Assembly (NCBI GenBank): GCA_023417515.1
Contig: JAEZFL010000006.1
Location: 1-35,229, forward strand
DNA from: Pseudomonadota bacterium
GTDB taxonomy: Bacteria > Pseudomonadota > Alphaproteobacteria > Sphingomonadales > Sphingomonadaceae
Reading direction: 5' to 3'
DNA: 35,229 bases
The notes beneath the pieces were generated by a model. The model made no database searches. It was not told where the DNA came from and saw only the letters and a list, made by a program, of their open reading frames with translations. The position numbers and the translations under genes are program-made. Positions 1 through 8,973 of the stretch are shown here, piece by piece; the stretch's first letter is position 1, and every line of letters starts with the position of its first letter.

Positions 1-1081
<1,081 letters not shown>

Positions 1082-1092
1082 CGTCTTAGCCT

Positions 1093-1647
1093 TCAGCCTT
1101 TCATCGCGTGCGCGAGGGTGTTGAGTTTGGTGCGGATCGAGCTGTCGATCATCTGGGAGCCGATCTTCACGACCAGGCCGCCGAGAAGGGCGGGGTCGAC
1201 GTTGAGATCGACATTGATGTCGCGGCCCATCCGGGTGCGGAGATGCTGCTTGATGTCGCCGACCTGGTCGTCGTCGAGCGGCCGCGCCGAGGTGACCTCG
1301 GCGGTGATCTCACCGCGGTGGCTCGCCGCGAGCAGATTGAAGGCGCGGATCACCTGGCCAAGCTGGGAAAGCCGGCCATTCTGGGCAAGCACGCCGAGAA
1401 AATTGCGTGTGAGCGGGTCGAGCTTCATCTGCTCGGCGACGGCGCCGATGGCGCGCGCCTTGTCGTCGCGGCCGATCAGCGGCGACGTGGCGAGCACGCC
1501 CAGCTCGTCGGACTCGGCGAGCGCCTGCTTGAGCCCGGCCAGGCTCTGGCCGACGGCTTCGATCTTCTTCTCGTCGCGCGCCAGCTCGAACAGAGCCAGC
1601 GCGTAGCGTCCCGCCAAACTTGCCTGAATGCCGCTGGAAATATCCAC
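1093..1647 (-). CDS. atpH: ATP synthase F1 subunit delta
   Basis: Delta subunit (OSCP homologue) of ATP synthase, the stator link between the F1 head and the peripheral stalk. The protein begins with the family-like VDISSGIQASLAGRYALALFELA and ends in the conserved region around GGLVVKIGSQMIDSSIRTKLNTL; about 184 residues is normal. I chose the GTG at 1647 because GGAG lies 11 bases upstream and because family members begin close to this point. A TTG at 1668 in the same frame would add seven residues but has no ribosome binding site. It is the first gene of the operon with atpA. A hairpin followed by four T lies between its likely promoter and its start. Confidence 0.95.
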   Translation of the reverse strand: MDISSGIQASLAGRYALALFELARDEKKIEAVGQSLAGLKQALAESDELGVLATSPLIGRDDKARAIGAVAEQMKLDPLTRNFLGVLAQNGRLSQLGQVIRAFNLLAASHRGEITAEVTSARPLDDDQVGDIKQHLRTRMGRDINVDLNVDPALLGGLVVKIGSQMIDSSIRTKLNTLAHAMKG

Positions 1648-1685
1648 GCGCGTCGATGCTCCGAACAAGGAATGTGTGCCATGCG

Positions 1686-1708
1686 AAAAGGGGCGCTCGG
1701 CGCGCCCC
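1686..1708 (-). terminator. Terminator-like hairpin in the atpH leader
   Basis: On the minus strand GGGGCGC, a 5-base loop and GCGCCCC are followed by TTTT (stem 1702-1708 with 1690-1696, T-run 1686-1689). No minus-strand gene lies immediately upstream that would need a terminator. The hairpin ends about 39 bases before the atpH start, so it may be an attenuator or a leader structure of the atp operon. The T-run is short, so efficiency is doubtful. Confidence 0.45.
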
Positions 1709-1725
1709 CGTATGGCTCGCGCGGG

Positions 1726-1754
1726 CTGCTAGCAGGAGCGCCGCGGGGATGCAA
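1726..1754 (-). promoter_or_regulatory. Possible promoter of the atpHA operon
   Basis: TTGCAT, 17 bases, then TAGCAG on the minus strand, about 79 bases upstream of the atpH GTG. The hexamers match the TTG-N17-TA pattern seen before several other genes in this window, but each is only a partial match to the consensus. If used, the transcript would include the hairpin at 1690-1708. Confidence 0.3.
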
Positions 1755-1850
1755 CCGCAGCCTTGTCGCAGCCGCTGCAGCCTTCGTCACGAAGCCGTCG
1801 CGCCGAGCCGCAGCCGGCTTAATCTCGCCGCGGTCAGGGGAGACGCTGCC

Positions 1851-2666
1851 ATGGCGACGGCATCGGTTCAGATCCAGCGCTTTCACCGGAATCGCGCGGC
1901 GATGTTCGATCATGGCCTCACCGCCGAGCTCGCCCGGCTGTTCGCGCAGGAGCGCGACGCGCGCGATTCCGCCTGGCTCGATCGCTTCTACGATGTCGCC
2001 TGGTTCGCCGCGCTCGAGGTCGCGGGCGTCTCCGTTGGGCCGGACGGGCTTCCTTATCTGCGCTTCAACCTGCCGAGGGACGGCGCAGCGTTCGATTCGC
2101 ACTGTCTCGCGAACCGCGCCGGCGACTGCCTCGCAGCCGGATGGGGCGCCGCTTTGTTCGCCAGCCCCGATGACCCACCCGAGGCAGCGCAATTCGTTTT
2201 CTCGCTGGGCGTGCTCGACAGCCTCATCCGCTACGATTCGCCCGACGGCGACCCGATCGACGTCGTCGAGAGCGCGCTTCCGCCGACGTCCGCACCGCCG
2301 AAGCGCGGCTGGTTCGGCTTCGGCGCGGCACGGGAAGCGCCCCGCGAGGTTCTGCTCGCGACTCCGTCCGACCAGTTCCTGCCGCCTTATGCGGCCAAGG
2401 CGCTTCACAAATATCTGACGCAGGACTGGGGGCTCGCCAATCCGCGCGTGCTGTTGATGACCGACATGGCTCTGCGCCCGCATCGCCAGCTGGTGATCGG
2501 CAAGCGCCGCAGCGAGTTCCCCGACGAGCAGGCGGCATGGCAGGCGATGCAATATGTCCTGTGGTATTTGCCGCCGATGCGCAGCGTGGTGCTGCTGCCC
2601 GAGGAATGGCGGCTGGAGGAGCTGACTCCTCTGCGCGATCTCTTCGCCGGCGCCCCCGGACTTTGA
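1851..2666 (+). CDS. Protein of unknown function, 271 residues
   Basis: I do not recognise this protein. The ATG at 1851 is well supported by AGGGGAGA seven bases upstream; the open frame extends further 5' but that part looks non-coding. The product has no signal peptide or membrane segment, so it is probably cytoplasmic. It is rich in aromatic and charged residues with a mixed alpha/beta look, has a Pro-rich linker near residues 145-152 (PPTSAPPKRGW), and ends in a region resembling a folded domain (RVLLMTDMALRPHRQLVIGKRR, then WYLPPMRSVVLLPEEW). It is transcribed divergently from the atp operon. The next gene starts 67 bases downstream, so it could share a transcript with the DUF1203-ada pair, but there is no functional hint. 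Confidence 0.8.
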   Translation: MATASVQIQRFHRNRAAMFDHGLTAELARLFAQERDARDSAWLDRFYDVAWFAALEVAGVSVGPDGLPYLRFNLPRDGAAFDSHCLANRAGDCLAAGWGAALFASPDDPPEAAQFVFSLGVLDSLIRYDSPDGDPIDVVESALPPTSAPPKRGWFGFGAAREAPREVLLATPSDQFLPPYAAKALHKYLTQDWGLANPRVLLMTDMALRPHRQLVIGKRRSEFPDEQAAWQAMQYVLWYLPPMRSVVLLPEEWRLEELTPLRDLFAGAPGL

Positions 2667-2733
2667 AAGCAAGGCCCGGGACGTAAGTCCGGCGCGACTC
2701 GGTCATGACGCCTCCAGCCAAGGAGGACGATCC

Positions 2734-3198
2734 ATGACCTACATTGTCCGGGGGCTGGCGCCCGAGCCGTTCCGACCCCTGTTCCGGATGAGCGACGAGG
2801 AGCTGCGCGAGCGCCGTGCCGTTCGAGTCACCGCAACCGGCTCCGGCGAGCCCTGCCGGGTCTCGCTTCAGGATGCCGCCGCCGGCGAGCAGCTCATCCT
2901 GGTCAATCATGTCAGTCAGGCGGCCGACACGCCGTTCCGCGCCACCCATGCCATCTATGTGCGCGAGGGCGCGGAGACGGCGCCCGCCTACGAAGACGCG
3001 CTGCCGCCGATGCTCGACGGCCGCAACATCAGCCTGCGGGCATTCGCCGGGGACGGGATGATGGTGCAGGCGGCGCTGGCCTCGGCAGGCGAGGGCGATT
3101 CGGCGGTGCGCACCCTGTTCGAGCGGCCCGAGATCGCCGAGATCCACGCCCACACCCAGGCGCTCGGCTGCTTTCTCGCCAGGATCGAAAGGAGCTGA
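2734..3198 (+). CDS. DUF1203 family protein
   Basis: A 154-residue cytoplasmic protein that matches the DUF1203 pattern: an N-terminal 'GLAPEPFRPLFRMSDEEL' block, the 'PCRVSLQDAAAGEQLILVNH' block with one conserved Cys, then 'TPFRATHAIYVREG', and a C-terminal 'IHAHTQALGCFLARI' block. The biochemical function of the family is not known to me. The start is fixed by a perfect AGGAGG at 2721-2726, seven bases before the ATG. The stop codon is three bases from the ada ATG, so the two genes are almost certainly co-transcribed. That pairing hints at a role in the alkylation or stress response, but this is inference from position only. Confidence 0.9.
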   Translation: MTYIVRGLAPEPFRPLFRMSDEELRERRAVRVTATGSGEPCRVSLQDAAAGEQLILVNHVSQAADTPFRATHAIYVREGAETAPAYEDALPPMLDGRNISLRAFAGDGMMVQAALASAGEGDSAVRTLFERPEIAEIHAHTQALGCFLARIERS

Positions 3199-3201
3199 GC
3201 A

Positions 3202-4305
3202 ATGCTTGCCACGGCCATTCGACAGGACCACTTTCCTGCCGTGAACGACGCTGCGACCATCGACCCGGACCGCGCCTGGCGCGCCGTTCTCGCTCGCGAC
3301 CGCAAGGCTGACGGGACCTTCGTCACCGGCGTCCTCACCACCGGAATCTATTGCCGCCCGTCCTGCGCGGCGCGTCACCCCAGGCGCGAGAATGTCCGCT
3401 TCTTCGCCACTGGCGCCGAGGCGGCGGCGACCGGCTTGCGCCCCTGCCTGCGCTGCAAGCCGGACGAGGTGACTCGTGAGGCAAAGGCAATGGAGGCGGC
3501 CCTGAAGCTTCTCGCCGACGCGGACGAAGCGCCGTCGCTCGACGCACTGGCGACCGCGGCCGGCTATTCGCCGCACCATTTCCACCGCCTGTTCAAGCGT
3601 GCGACCGGCCTGACGCCCGCGGCCTACGCCCGCGGACTGCGCTCGCGCCGCGCCGTGCAGGCGCTCGGCAGCAATGCCCGGATCACCGACGCCATTTATG
3701 ACGCCGGCTATTCGGGGCCGGCGCGCTTCTATGCCGACGCCAAGGCGCGGCTCGGAATGACCCCGTCCGCGTGGCGCGACGGCGGCCGCGGCGAGACGAT
3801 CCGCTGGGCGGTCGCCGACACCTGGCTCGGCCGAATGCTGGTCGCGGCGACCGACAAGGGCATCTGCCGACTGTCGTTCGACGAGGGCGAGGCCGACCTG
3901 CGCGGCCGCTTCCCCAATGCGACGATCGAGCCCGGCGAAGAGGAGCTCCGGGAGCTGGTCGCGCGCACCGTCGCAGCGGTCGAGGCGCCCGAGCGGCCGC
4001 ACGATCTGCCGCTCGACGTGCGCGGCACCGCCTTCCAGGAAGCGGTGTGGCGCGAGCTTGCCCGAATCCCGCCGGGCGAATCGCTGAGCTATGCCGCGCT
4101 CGCCGCCAGGGCGGGCAATCCGGCGGCGGTGCGCGCGGCGGGAACCGCGTGCGGCGCCAACAATGTCGCCATCCTGATCCCCTGCCACCGCGCCCGCCGC
4201 GGCGACGGCAGCGCCGGCGGCTATGCTTATGGCGTGGACCGCAAGGCGAAGCTGATCGCGCGCGAGGGCGGTCAGCCGCTGCGGCCCTCGGGTGCGCAGC
4301 GATAG
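3202..4305 (+). CDS. ada: Bifunctional Ada: DNA alkylation repair protein and transcriptional activator
   Basis: Ada removes methyl groups from DNA phosphotriesters and O6-methylguanine and, once methylated at its N-terminus, activates alkylation-response genes. All parts are present. The N-terminal zinc domain has Cys51, Cys55, Cys82 and Cys85 (CRPSC and PCLRC), with Cys51 the likely phosphotriester acceptor by analogy with E. coli Cys38. An AraC-type helix-turn-helix region spans about residues 95-190. The C-terminal methyltransferase domain has the PCHR active site with acceptor Cys328. Length 367 is normal (E. coli 354). AAAGGAG at 3188-3194 sets the ATG at 3202. The last 34 bases overlap the 3' end of the convergent protease gene, so the two mRNAs are complementary at their tails. 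Confidence 0.96.
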   Translation: MLATAIRQDHFPAVNDAATIDPDRAWRAVLARDRKADGTFVTGVLTTGIYCRPSCAARHPRRENVRFFATGAEAAATGLRPCLRCKPDEVTREAKAMEAALKLLADADEAPSLDALATAAGYSPHHFHRLFKRATGLTPAAYARGLRSRRAVQALGSNARITDAIYDAGYSGPARFYADAKARLGMTPSAWRDGGRGETIRWAVADTWLGRMLVAATDKGICRLSFDEGEADLRGRFPNATIEPGEEELRELVARTVAAVEAPERPHDLPLDVRGTAFQEAVWRELARIPPGESLSYAALAARAGNPAAVRAAGTACGANNVAILIPCHRARRGDGSAGGYAYGVDRKAKLIAREGGQPLRPSGAQR

Positions 4306-5774
4306 ACCAGCCGTTCGTTGGGCTGGTTGGGGAGGGATTCCTCGAGGTCGCGCTGGCGGTCGGCCAGGATGGCGAGGTCCTCCTGGTTGCGGGTGCAGCT
4401 GCGCTGCTCGACCCGCCGGCGGCGCTGCCGCGCCTCGTCCATCGCGTTCGCTGACAGCAGGTAGCGGCTCACCACATAATCGCCGGTCGCCGGGTTGAAC
4501 TCGGTCACGCTGACCGTCTGCTCGCTGTTCGGCACCAGCACCCGCCGCCAGACGTCACCGTAGCGCGCATATTGGGTGCCGTTGTTGACGCAGCCGCCTT
4601 TGTCCCAGGCGAGCTCGACTTCCGGCTCGCCCGACACGGTGACCCGGCTGCGCTCGCGGTCGAGCGTGCAGATGTTGGTGCCGACATAGCGGTCGGGGTT
4701 GGGGGTGACGCTGGTCCTGACCGGCCCGTCCTCGATGCTGGCAAAGCCGGGGCGGGTGAAGAAGATGATGGCCGCGCCGAGCAGCAGCACGACGCCGACG
4801 CCTCCGGCGATCAATGCCGGGCGGTGCTTGTCCTTGAACAACAGGATGCCGCCGGCGCCAAGGCCGGCGACCGCGAGGACCAGCAGTCCGATCGCGAGGC
4901 CGGCCCGATTCTCGCGCGTCTGCTGCAGCTCTGCGAGAGCGCGCTCGTGGCGGGCGTCGGCGTCGCGCAGCCGCGTCGCCTCGTCCGCTTCGCGCGCGCG
5001 GCGTGCCTCCTCCTCCCGCTCCGCCTCGCTTCGGGCCTGGTCGGCAGCACTGACGCACGCCACGTCGACCGCCCGGAACGGTTGGCGCGCCTGGCGCAGG
5101 AAAGCCGCGACCGAGGCCACCGGAATCGCGAAGGCGAAGCTCGAATCGCCCATGTCGTTGCGCGTGATCATGCGGTTCACGCCGACCACGCGGCCGCATG
5201 CGTCGACCAGGGGACCGCCGCTATGGCCGCGGGCGATGGCGGCCGTGTGAACGATGATCGGGCCGATGTCGCCGCGCCTGAGGTCCGAATAATTGCCCGA
5301 CGAGCGGGTCGGTGGCAGCGGGCGGATATAATCCTGCATGGTCTGCGCGGTGGCGAGGTCGACATTGCCGGGATAGCCGAGAGCGGCGACCGCGGCGCCG
5401 GGCCCGATCGCGCCGGTGAACAAGGCGACCGGCGGCACCGATCCCTGCTGCATCTCGAGGAGGGCGAGGTCGCGCGCTTGGTCGACCGCGACGATTCGCG
5501 CGCCATAGGACTGGCTGCCCTCGGACGGGACCACCCCGATCACGACATTGTCGGGGTCGGCGACGGCGAGCTCGACGACATGGGCGTTGGTGACGATCCG
5601 GTTGGGCGCGACCGCGAAGCCGCTGCCATGGCCGAAATCGATGATTTCCCCGTCCTCGACCTGGACGACGACGACCCGCACCACCCCCCGGCTCGCCGCC
5701 GCGACGTCGTCCTGCGCCAGCGCCGGGGAGGCGAGGGCGAAGAGAGCAAGCAGGGCGAGGAAGAGGCGTGTCAT
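4272..5774 (-). CDS. Secreted, membrane-anchored trypsin-like serine protease
   Basis: A 500-residue S1-type (DegP/trypsin-like) protease. A signal peptide (residues 1-20, ending ASPALA-QD) is followed by the catalytic domain with His65 (TNAHVV), Asp102 (ARDLALLEM) and Ser185 (GHSGGPLV). A charged, coiled-coil-like stretch (about 245-290) comes next, then two hydrophobic segments (about 292-313 and 320-340), and a C-terminal domain of about 150 residues that I cannot assign. The layout suggests a periplasmic protease domain tethered to the inner membrane. The ATG at 5774 has AAGGA about six bases upstream and gives a clean signal peptide; the frame stays open further upstream only because it runs through a palindromic repeat. 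No PDZ domain is apparent. The substrate is unknown. The 3' end overlaps ada by 34 bases. Confidence 0.88.
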   Translation of the reverse strand: MTRLFLALLALFALASPALAQDDVAAASRGVVRVVVVQVEDGEIIDFGHGSGFAVAPNRIVTNAHVVELAVADPDNVVIGVVPSEGSQSYGARIVAVDQARDLALLEMQQGSVPPVALFTGAIGPGAAVAALGYPGNVDLATAQTMQDYIRPLPPTRSSGNYSDLRRGDIGPIIVHTAAIARGHSGGPLVDACGRVVGVNRMITRNDMGDSSFAFAIPVASVAAFLRQARQPFRAVDVACVSAADQARSEAEREEEARRAREADEATRLRDADARHERALAELQQTRENRAGLAIGLLVLAVAGLGAGGILLFKDKHRPALIAGGVGVVLLLGAAIIFFTRPGFASIEDGPVRTSVTPNPDRYVGTNICTLDRERSRVTVSGEPEVELAWDKGGCVNNGTQYARYGDVWRRVLVPNSEQTVSVTEFNPATGDYVVSRYLLSANAMDEARQRRRRVEQRSCTRNQEDLAILADRQRDLEESLPNQPNERLVYRCAPEGRSG

Positions 5775-5787
5775 GTTCGTCCTTGTC

Positions 5788-5872
5788 GTCATGCCGGACT
5801 TGATCCGGCATCCACCTTCTCTTCGCCCGATGGGTAAAGAGGAAGGTGGACCCGGATCAAGTCCGGGGTGAC
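5788..5872. repeat. Dispersed palindromic repeat, copy 1 (CCGGACTTGATCCGG type)
   Basis: An 85-base element with imperfect inverted ends. The left end reads GTCATGCCGGACTTGATCCGG-like and the right end is its near mirror, CCGGATCAAGTCCGGGGTGAC. A variable centre carries the arms CCACCTTC/GAAGGTGG. A second copy lies at 33529-33607 with the same ends and a different centre. It fills the gap between gyrA and the protease gene, both on the minus strand, and may act as a terminator or mRNA stabiliser after gyrA (inference). Confidence 0.85.
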
Positions 5873-5895
5873 AAGTTGGGTAACCCAGCGCCGCT

Positions 5896-8640
5896 TTACG
5901 CCCCCTCGCCCTCGCCGCCGATCGCGGCGTCGCTGGCGCTGAGCTGGGTGTCCTCGACGTCGACGACGACCTCCGCCTCGTCCTCGCTCTCCTCGATCCG
6001 GGCGGCGGAGACGACATGCTCGTCGTCGGCGACGTTGAACAGGCGGACCCCGGCCGAGCCGCGGCCGATGACTCGCAGGTCGCCCAATGACATGCGGATC
6101 ATCTTGGCCTGGTCGGTGACCAGCATCAGCTGGTGGCCCTTGCCCGCCGGGAAGCTCGCGACGACCGGGCCGTTGCGGGCGATATTGTCGATATTGGTGA
6201 TGCCCTGGCCGCCGCGGCCGGTGCGGCGATATTCGTAAGCCGAGGACAATTTGCCGTAGCCGTTGGCGCAGACGGTGAGGATGAACTGCTCCTTCGCCTT
6301 GAGCTCCTCGTAGCGGGCGTCGTCCATCCGGCGCGGGGCACGGTCGGCATCCTCGCCCTTCCACGGTGCGTGGCGAAGATAGTCCTCGCGCTCGTCCTGG
6401 TCGCGGATCCCCGCCTTTCGCAGGATCGACAGCGAGATGACCTCGTCGCCATCGCGCAGGGTGATGCCACGGACGCCGGTCGAGTTGCGGCTCTGGAATT
6501 CGCGCACCGCCGCGCCGGGGAAGCGGATCGCCTTGCCCTGCCGAGTCGCCAGCAGCACGTCGTCGCTCTCGTCGAGCAGGGCGACACCGATCAACCGGTC
6601 GTCCTCGTCATCGCCCTCGAACTTCATCGCGATCTTGCCGTTCGAAGGCACGTTGGTGAAGGCGTCCATCGAGTTGCGGCGGACCGAGCCCTTGCAGGTG
6701 GCGAACATGACGTGGAGCGCGCCCCATTCGCTCTCGTCCTCGGGCAGCGGCAGAACCGTCGAGATCGTCTCTCCGGCGGCGAGCGGGAGCAGGTTGATCA
6801 TCGGCCGGCCACGGGTGTTGGCGCCGCCTTCGGGCAGGCGCCACACCTTCATCCGATAGACCTTGCCGAGCGTCGAGAAGAACAGGACCGGCGTGTGGGT
6901 CGAGGTCACGAACAATTCGGTGACCGCGTCCTCGTCCTTGGTCGCCATTCCGGCGCGGCCCTTGCCGCCGCGATTCTGGGCGCGGAAGGTGTCGAGGCTG
7001 GTGCGCTTGATGTAGCCCTGCATGGTCACGGTCACGACCATGTCCTCGCGCTCGATCAGGTCCTCGTCGTCGATTCCGTCGGCCGCAGGCGCGATCTCGG
7101 TCAGGCGCGGGGTCGCGTACTGGTCGATGATCTCGTCGAACTCCTCGACCATGACCTCGTAGAGGCGGACCCGGTTGCCGAGGATCTCGAGCAGTTCGCC
7201 GATCGACTCGGCGAGCTGGCGAAGCTCGCCGCCGATCTCGTCCCGGCCGAGCGCGGTGAGGCGGTGGAGGCGAAGCTCGAGGATGGCGCGGACCTGGGCG
7301 TCGGACAGGCGATAGCTGTCGCCGCCCACCTCGTGCTCGACCGCCTCGACCAGGGCGATATAGGGCGCGATCTCGGCGATCGGCCAGTCGCGGGCGAGCA
7401 GCGCGGCGCGGGCCTCGGCCGGCGAGGCGGAGCCGCGGATCATCCGCACCACCTCGTCGAGATTGGTCACCGCGATGACCAGGCCGAGCAAGATGTGGGC
7501 GCGGTCGCGGGCCTTGGCGAGCTCGAACTTCGAGCGGCGGGTGATGACCTCCTCGCGGAACCGAACGAAGGACTCGATCATGTCCCTGAGGGTCAGCGTC
7601 TCGGGCCGGCCGCCGCGGATCGCGAGCATGTTGGCCGGGAAGCTCGACTGCGCTGGCGTGTGCCGCCACAGCTGGTTGAGGACGACCTCGGGGGTCGCGT
7701 CGCGCTTCAGGTCGATGACGATTCGGACGCCCTCGCGCGAGCTTTCGTCGCGGATGTCCGAGACGCCCTCGATGCGCTTCTCCTTGGCCGCCTCGGCGAT
7801 CTTCTCGACCAGGCCGTTCTTGCCGACCTGATAGGGGATCGCGGTGAGGACGATCGAGCGGCGGTCGCCGCGGCCTTCCTCGACCTCGTGGCGCGAGCGC
7901 ATGATGATCGAGCCGCGACCGGTCTGGTAGGCGCTGCGCGCTCCGGCCTGGCCGAGGATCAGCGGCCCGGTCGGGAAGTCGGGCGCCGGGACGTGCTCGA
8001 TCAGCTCGTCGATCGTGATCGCCGGGTTGGCGATATAGGCCTTGCACGCCTCCAGCACCTCGCGGAGGTTGTGCGGCGGGATGTTGGTCGCCATTCCGAC
8101 CGCGATTCCGCCGGCGCCGTTGACGAGAATGTTCGGGAAGCGCGCGGGCAGGACCTGCGGCTCGCTCTCCGACGCGTCGTAGTTCGGCTGGAAGTCGACC
8201 GTGTCCTTGTCGATGTCGTCGAGCAGCGCGTTGGCGACCTTGGCAAGCCGCGCCTCGGTGTAGCGCATGGCCGCGGGCGGATCGGGGTCCATCGATCCGA
8301 AATTGCCCTGGCCGTCGATCAGCGGGACCCGCATCGACCAGTCCTGGGTCATTCGCGCCAATGCGTCGTAGATCGAGCTGTCGCCGTGCGGGTGATATTT
8401 ACCCATCACGTCACCGACCAGGCGCGCCGACTTGCGGTACGGCCTGCCGGCGACGAATCCGGCCTCATGCGCTCCGTAGAGAATGCGGCGGTGAACCGGC
8501 TTCAGCCCGTCGCGGACGTCGGGCAGCGCGCGCGCCACGATCACCGACATCGCATAGTCGAGATAGGAGGTCTTCATCTCCTCGACGATAGAGATCGGCG
8601 AAATATCGGAAGGGTCGGCGAGGACCGTCTCGTCGGACAA
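5896..8640 (-). CDS. gyrA: DNA gyrase subunit A
   Basis: Breakage-reunion subunit of DNA gyrase; with GyrB it introduces negative supercoils. The protein has 914 residues. The catalytic tyrosine is Tyr127 in AAMRYTEARL (E. coli Tyr122). In the quinolone region GKYHPHGDSSIYD, Ser88 and Asp92 correspond to E. coli Ser83 and Asp87, so no classic resistance change is present. The GyrA-box in the C-terminal wrapping domain reads QNRGGKG from Gln555, with Asn where the consensus has Arg. An acidic tail ends the protein. The start is a TTG at 8640: an in-frame TGA lies four codons upstream, there is no ATG before residue 23, and the N-terminus matches the family. No strong Shine-Dalgarno is seen. 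A promoter candidate lies 39-67 bases upstream. Confidence 0.97.
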   Translation of the reverse strand: MSDETVLADPSDISPISIVEEMKTSYLDYAMSVIVARALPDVRDGLKPVHRRILYGAHEAGFVAGRPYRKSARLVGDVMGKYHPHGDSSIYDALARMTQDWSMRVPLIDGQGNFGSMDPDPPAAMRYTEARLAKVANALLDDIDKDTVDFQPNYDASESEPQVLPARFPNILVNGAGGIAVGMATNIPPHNLREVLEACKAYIANPAITIDELIEHVPAPDFPTGPLILGQAGARSAYQTGRGSIIMRSRHEVEEGRGDRRSIVLTAIPYQVGKNGLVEKIAEAAKEKRIEGVSDIRDESSREGVRIVIDLKRDATPEVVLNQLWRHTPAQSSFPANMLAIRGGRPETLTLRDMIESFVRFREEVITRRSKFELAKARDRAHILLGLVIAVTNLDEVVRMIRGSASPAEARAALLARDWPIAEIAPYIALVEAVEHEVGGDSYRLSDAQVRAILELRLHRLTALGRDEIGGELRQLAESIGELLEILGNRVRLYEVMVEEFDEIIDQYATPRLTEIAPAADGIDDEDLIEREDMVVTVTMQGYIKRTSLDTFRAQNRGGKGRAGMATKDEDAVTELFVTSTHTPVLFFSTLGKVYRMKVWRLPEGGANTRGRPMINLLPLAAGETISTVLPLPEDESEWGALHVMFATCKGSVRRNSMDAFTNVPSNGKIAMKFEGDDEDDRLIGVALLDESDDVLLATRQGKAIRFPGAAVREFQSRNSTGVRGITLRDGDEVISLSILRKAGIRDQDEREDYLRHAPWKGEDADRAPRRMDDARYEELKAKEQFILTVCANGYGKLSSAYEYRRTGRGGQGITNIDNIARNGPVVASFPAGKGHQLMLVTDQAKMIRMSLGDLRVIGRGSAGVRLFNVADDEHVVSAARIEESEDEAEVVVDVEDTQLSASDAAIGGEGEGA

Positions 8641-8678
8641 AGGCTCAGGCTTTCAGGTGGCGTGTCAGATGGACGACC

Positions 8679-8707
8679 GATCTAGCGAGTGAGGAGGCCA
8701 ATGCCAA
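8679..8707 (-). promoter_or_regulatory. Likely gyrA promoter
   Basis: TTGGCA, exactly 17 bases, then TAGATC on the minus strand. The expected start of transcription is about 32 bases before the gyrA TTG. Spacing and the -35 element are good and the -10 is partial. It lies in the only gap (108 bases) upstream of gyrA. Confidence 0.45.
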
Positions 8708-8710
8708 GCC

Positions 8711-8736
8711 TCGCGCGCGTGTACGCGCGTACGCGA
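8711..8736. repeat. GC-rich palindrome in the gyrA upstream gap
   Basis: Contains the perfect 12-base palindrome GTACGCGCGTAC (8721-8732) inside a longer alternating CG/purine-pyrimidine tract with TCGCG and CGCGA at its ends. It lies just upstream of the proposed gyrA -35 box. It could be a transcription end for the gene at 8749-8967, a protein-binding site, or an alternating tract that responds to supercoiling. Confidence 0.5.
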
Positions 8737-8748
8737 GACGCAGGCGCG

Positions 8749-8967
8749 TCAGTGAAACAGGCGCTTCAGCCAAGGCAGCCGCTGCCGCGCTTCTGCCTCG
8801 GCGGTATCCGGCGAGTCGTAGACGCCCGCGTCTATGCTCGACGGCCCCCAGTCCGATCCGAGCCTTTTCTGCCAACGGTAAGTGAAGCGACCATCTACGC
8901 GCTTGATGATCAGCACGCGGGCTGACCCCGCCGCGTCCGGGATGATCTGTACGATCTCCTCGTGCAC
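8749..8967 (-). CDS. Small protein of unknown function, 72 residues
   Basis: I do not recognise the family. The product (begins MHEEIVQIIPDAAGSARV, ends LPWLKRLFH) has a beta-rich first half (ARVLIIKRVDGRFTYRWQKR) and a helical, Glu/Ala-rich second half, with no signal peptide. The start is a GTG at 8967, six bases after the stop codon of the S46 peptidase gene, so it is probably translated from the same mRNA. No clear ribosome binding site is present, which fits coupling to the upstream gene. The amino-acid composition looks like a folded protein rather than random GC-rich translation. The existence of the gene is likely but not proven. Confidence 0.6.
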   Translation of the reverse strand: MHEEIVQIIPDAAGSARVLIIKRVDGRFTYRWQKRLGSDWGPSSIDAGVYDSPDTAEAEARQRLPWLKRLFH

Positions 8968-8973
8968 GATAAG

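Noticed and set aside
1686..1708. The hairpin as a terminator for the plus-strand direction
   Set aside because: The T-run lies only on the minus-strand side; on the plus strand the stem is followed by GTATGG.
2224..4188. A 654-residue open frame antisense to ada, the DUF1203 gene and the end of the unknown gene
   Set aside because: It spans three real plus-strand genes with family motifs and has no protein-like features of its own.
5775..6017. N-terminal extension of the trypsin-like protease back to 6017
   Set aside because: It would run through the palindromic repeat and into gyrA, and it would bury the signal peptide that starts at 5774.
6133..8685. An 850-residue open frame antisense to gyrA
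   Set aside because: It mirrors the gyrA codons, is Asp/Val/Leu/Arg-rich as expected for reverse frames of GC-rich genes, and has no ribosome binding site or motif.
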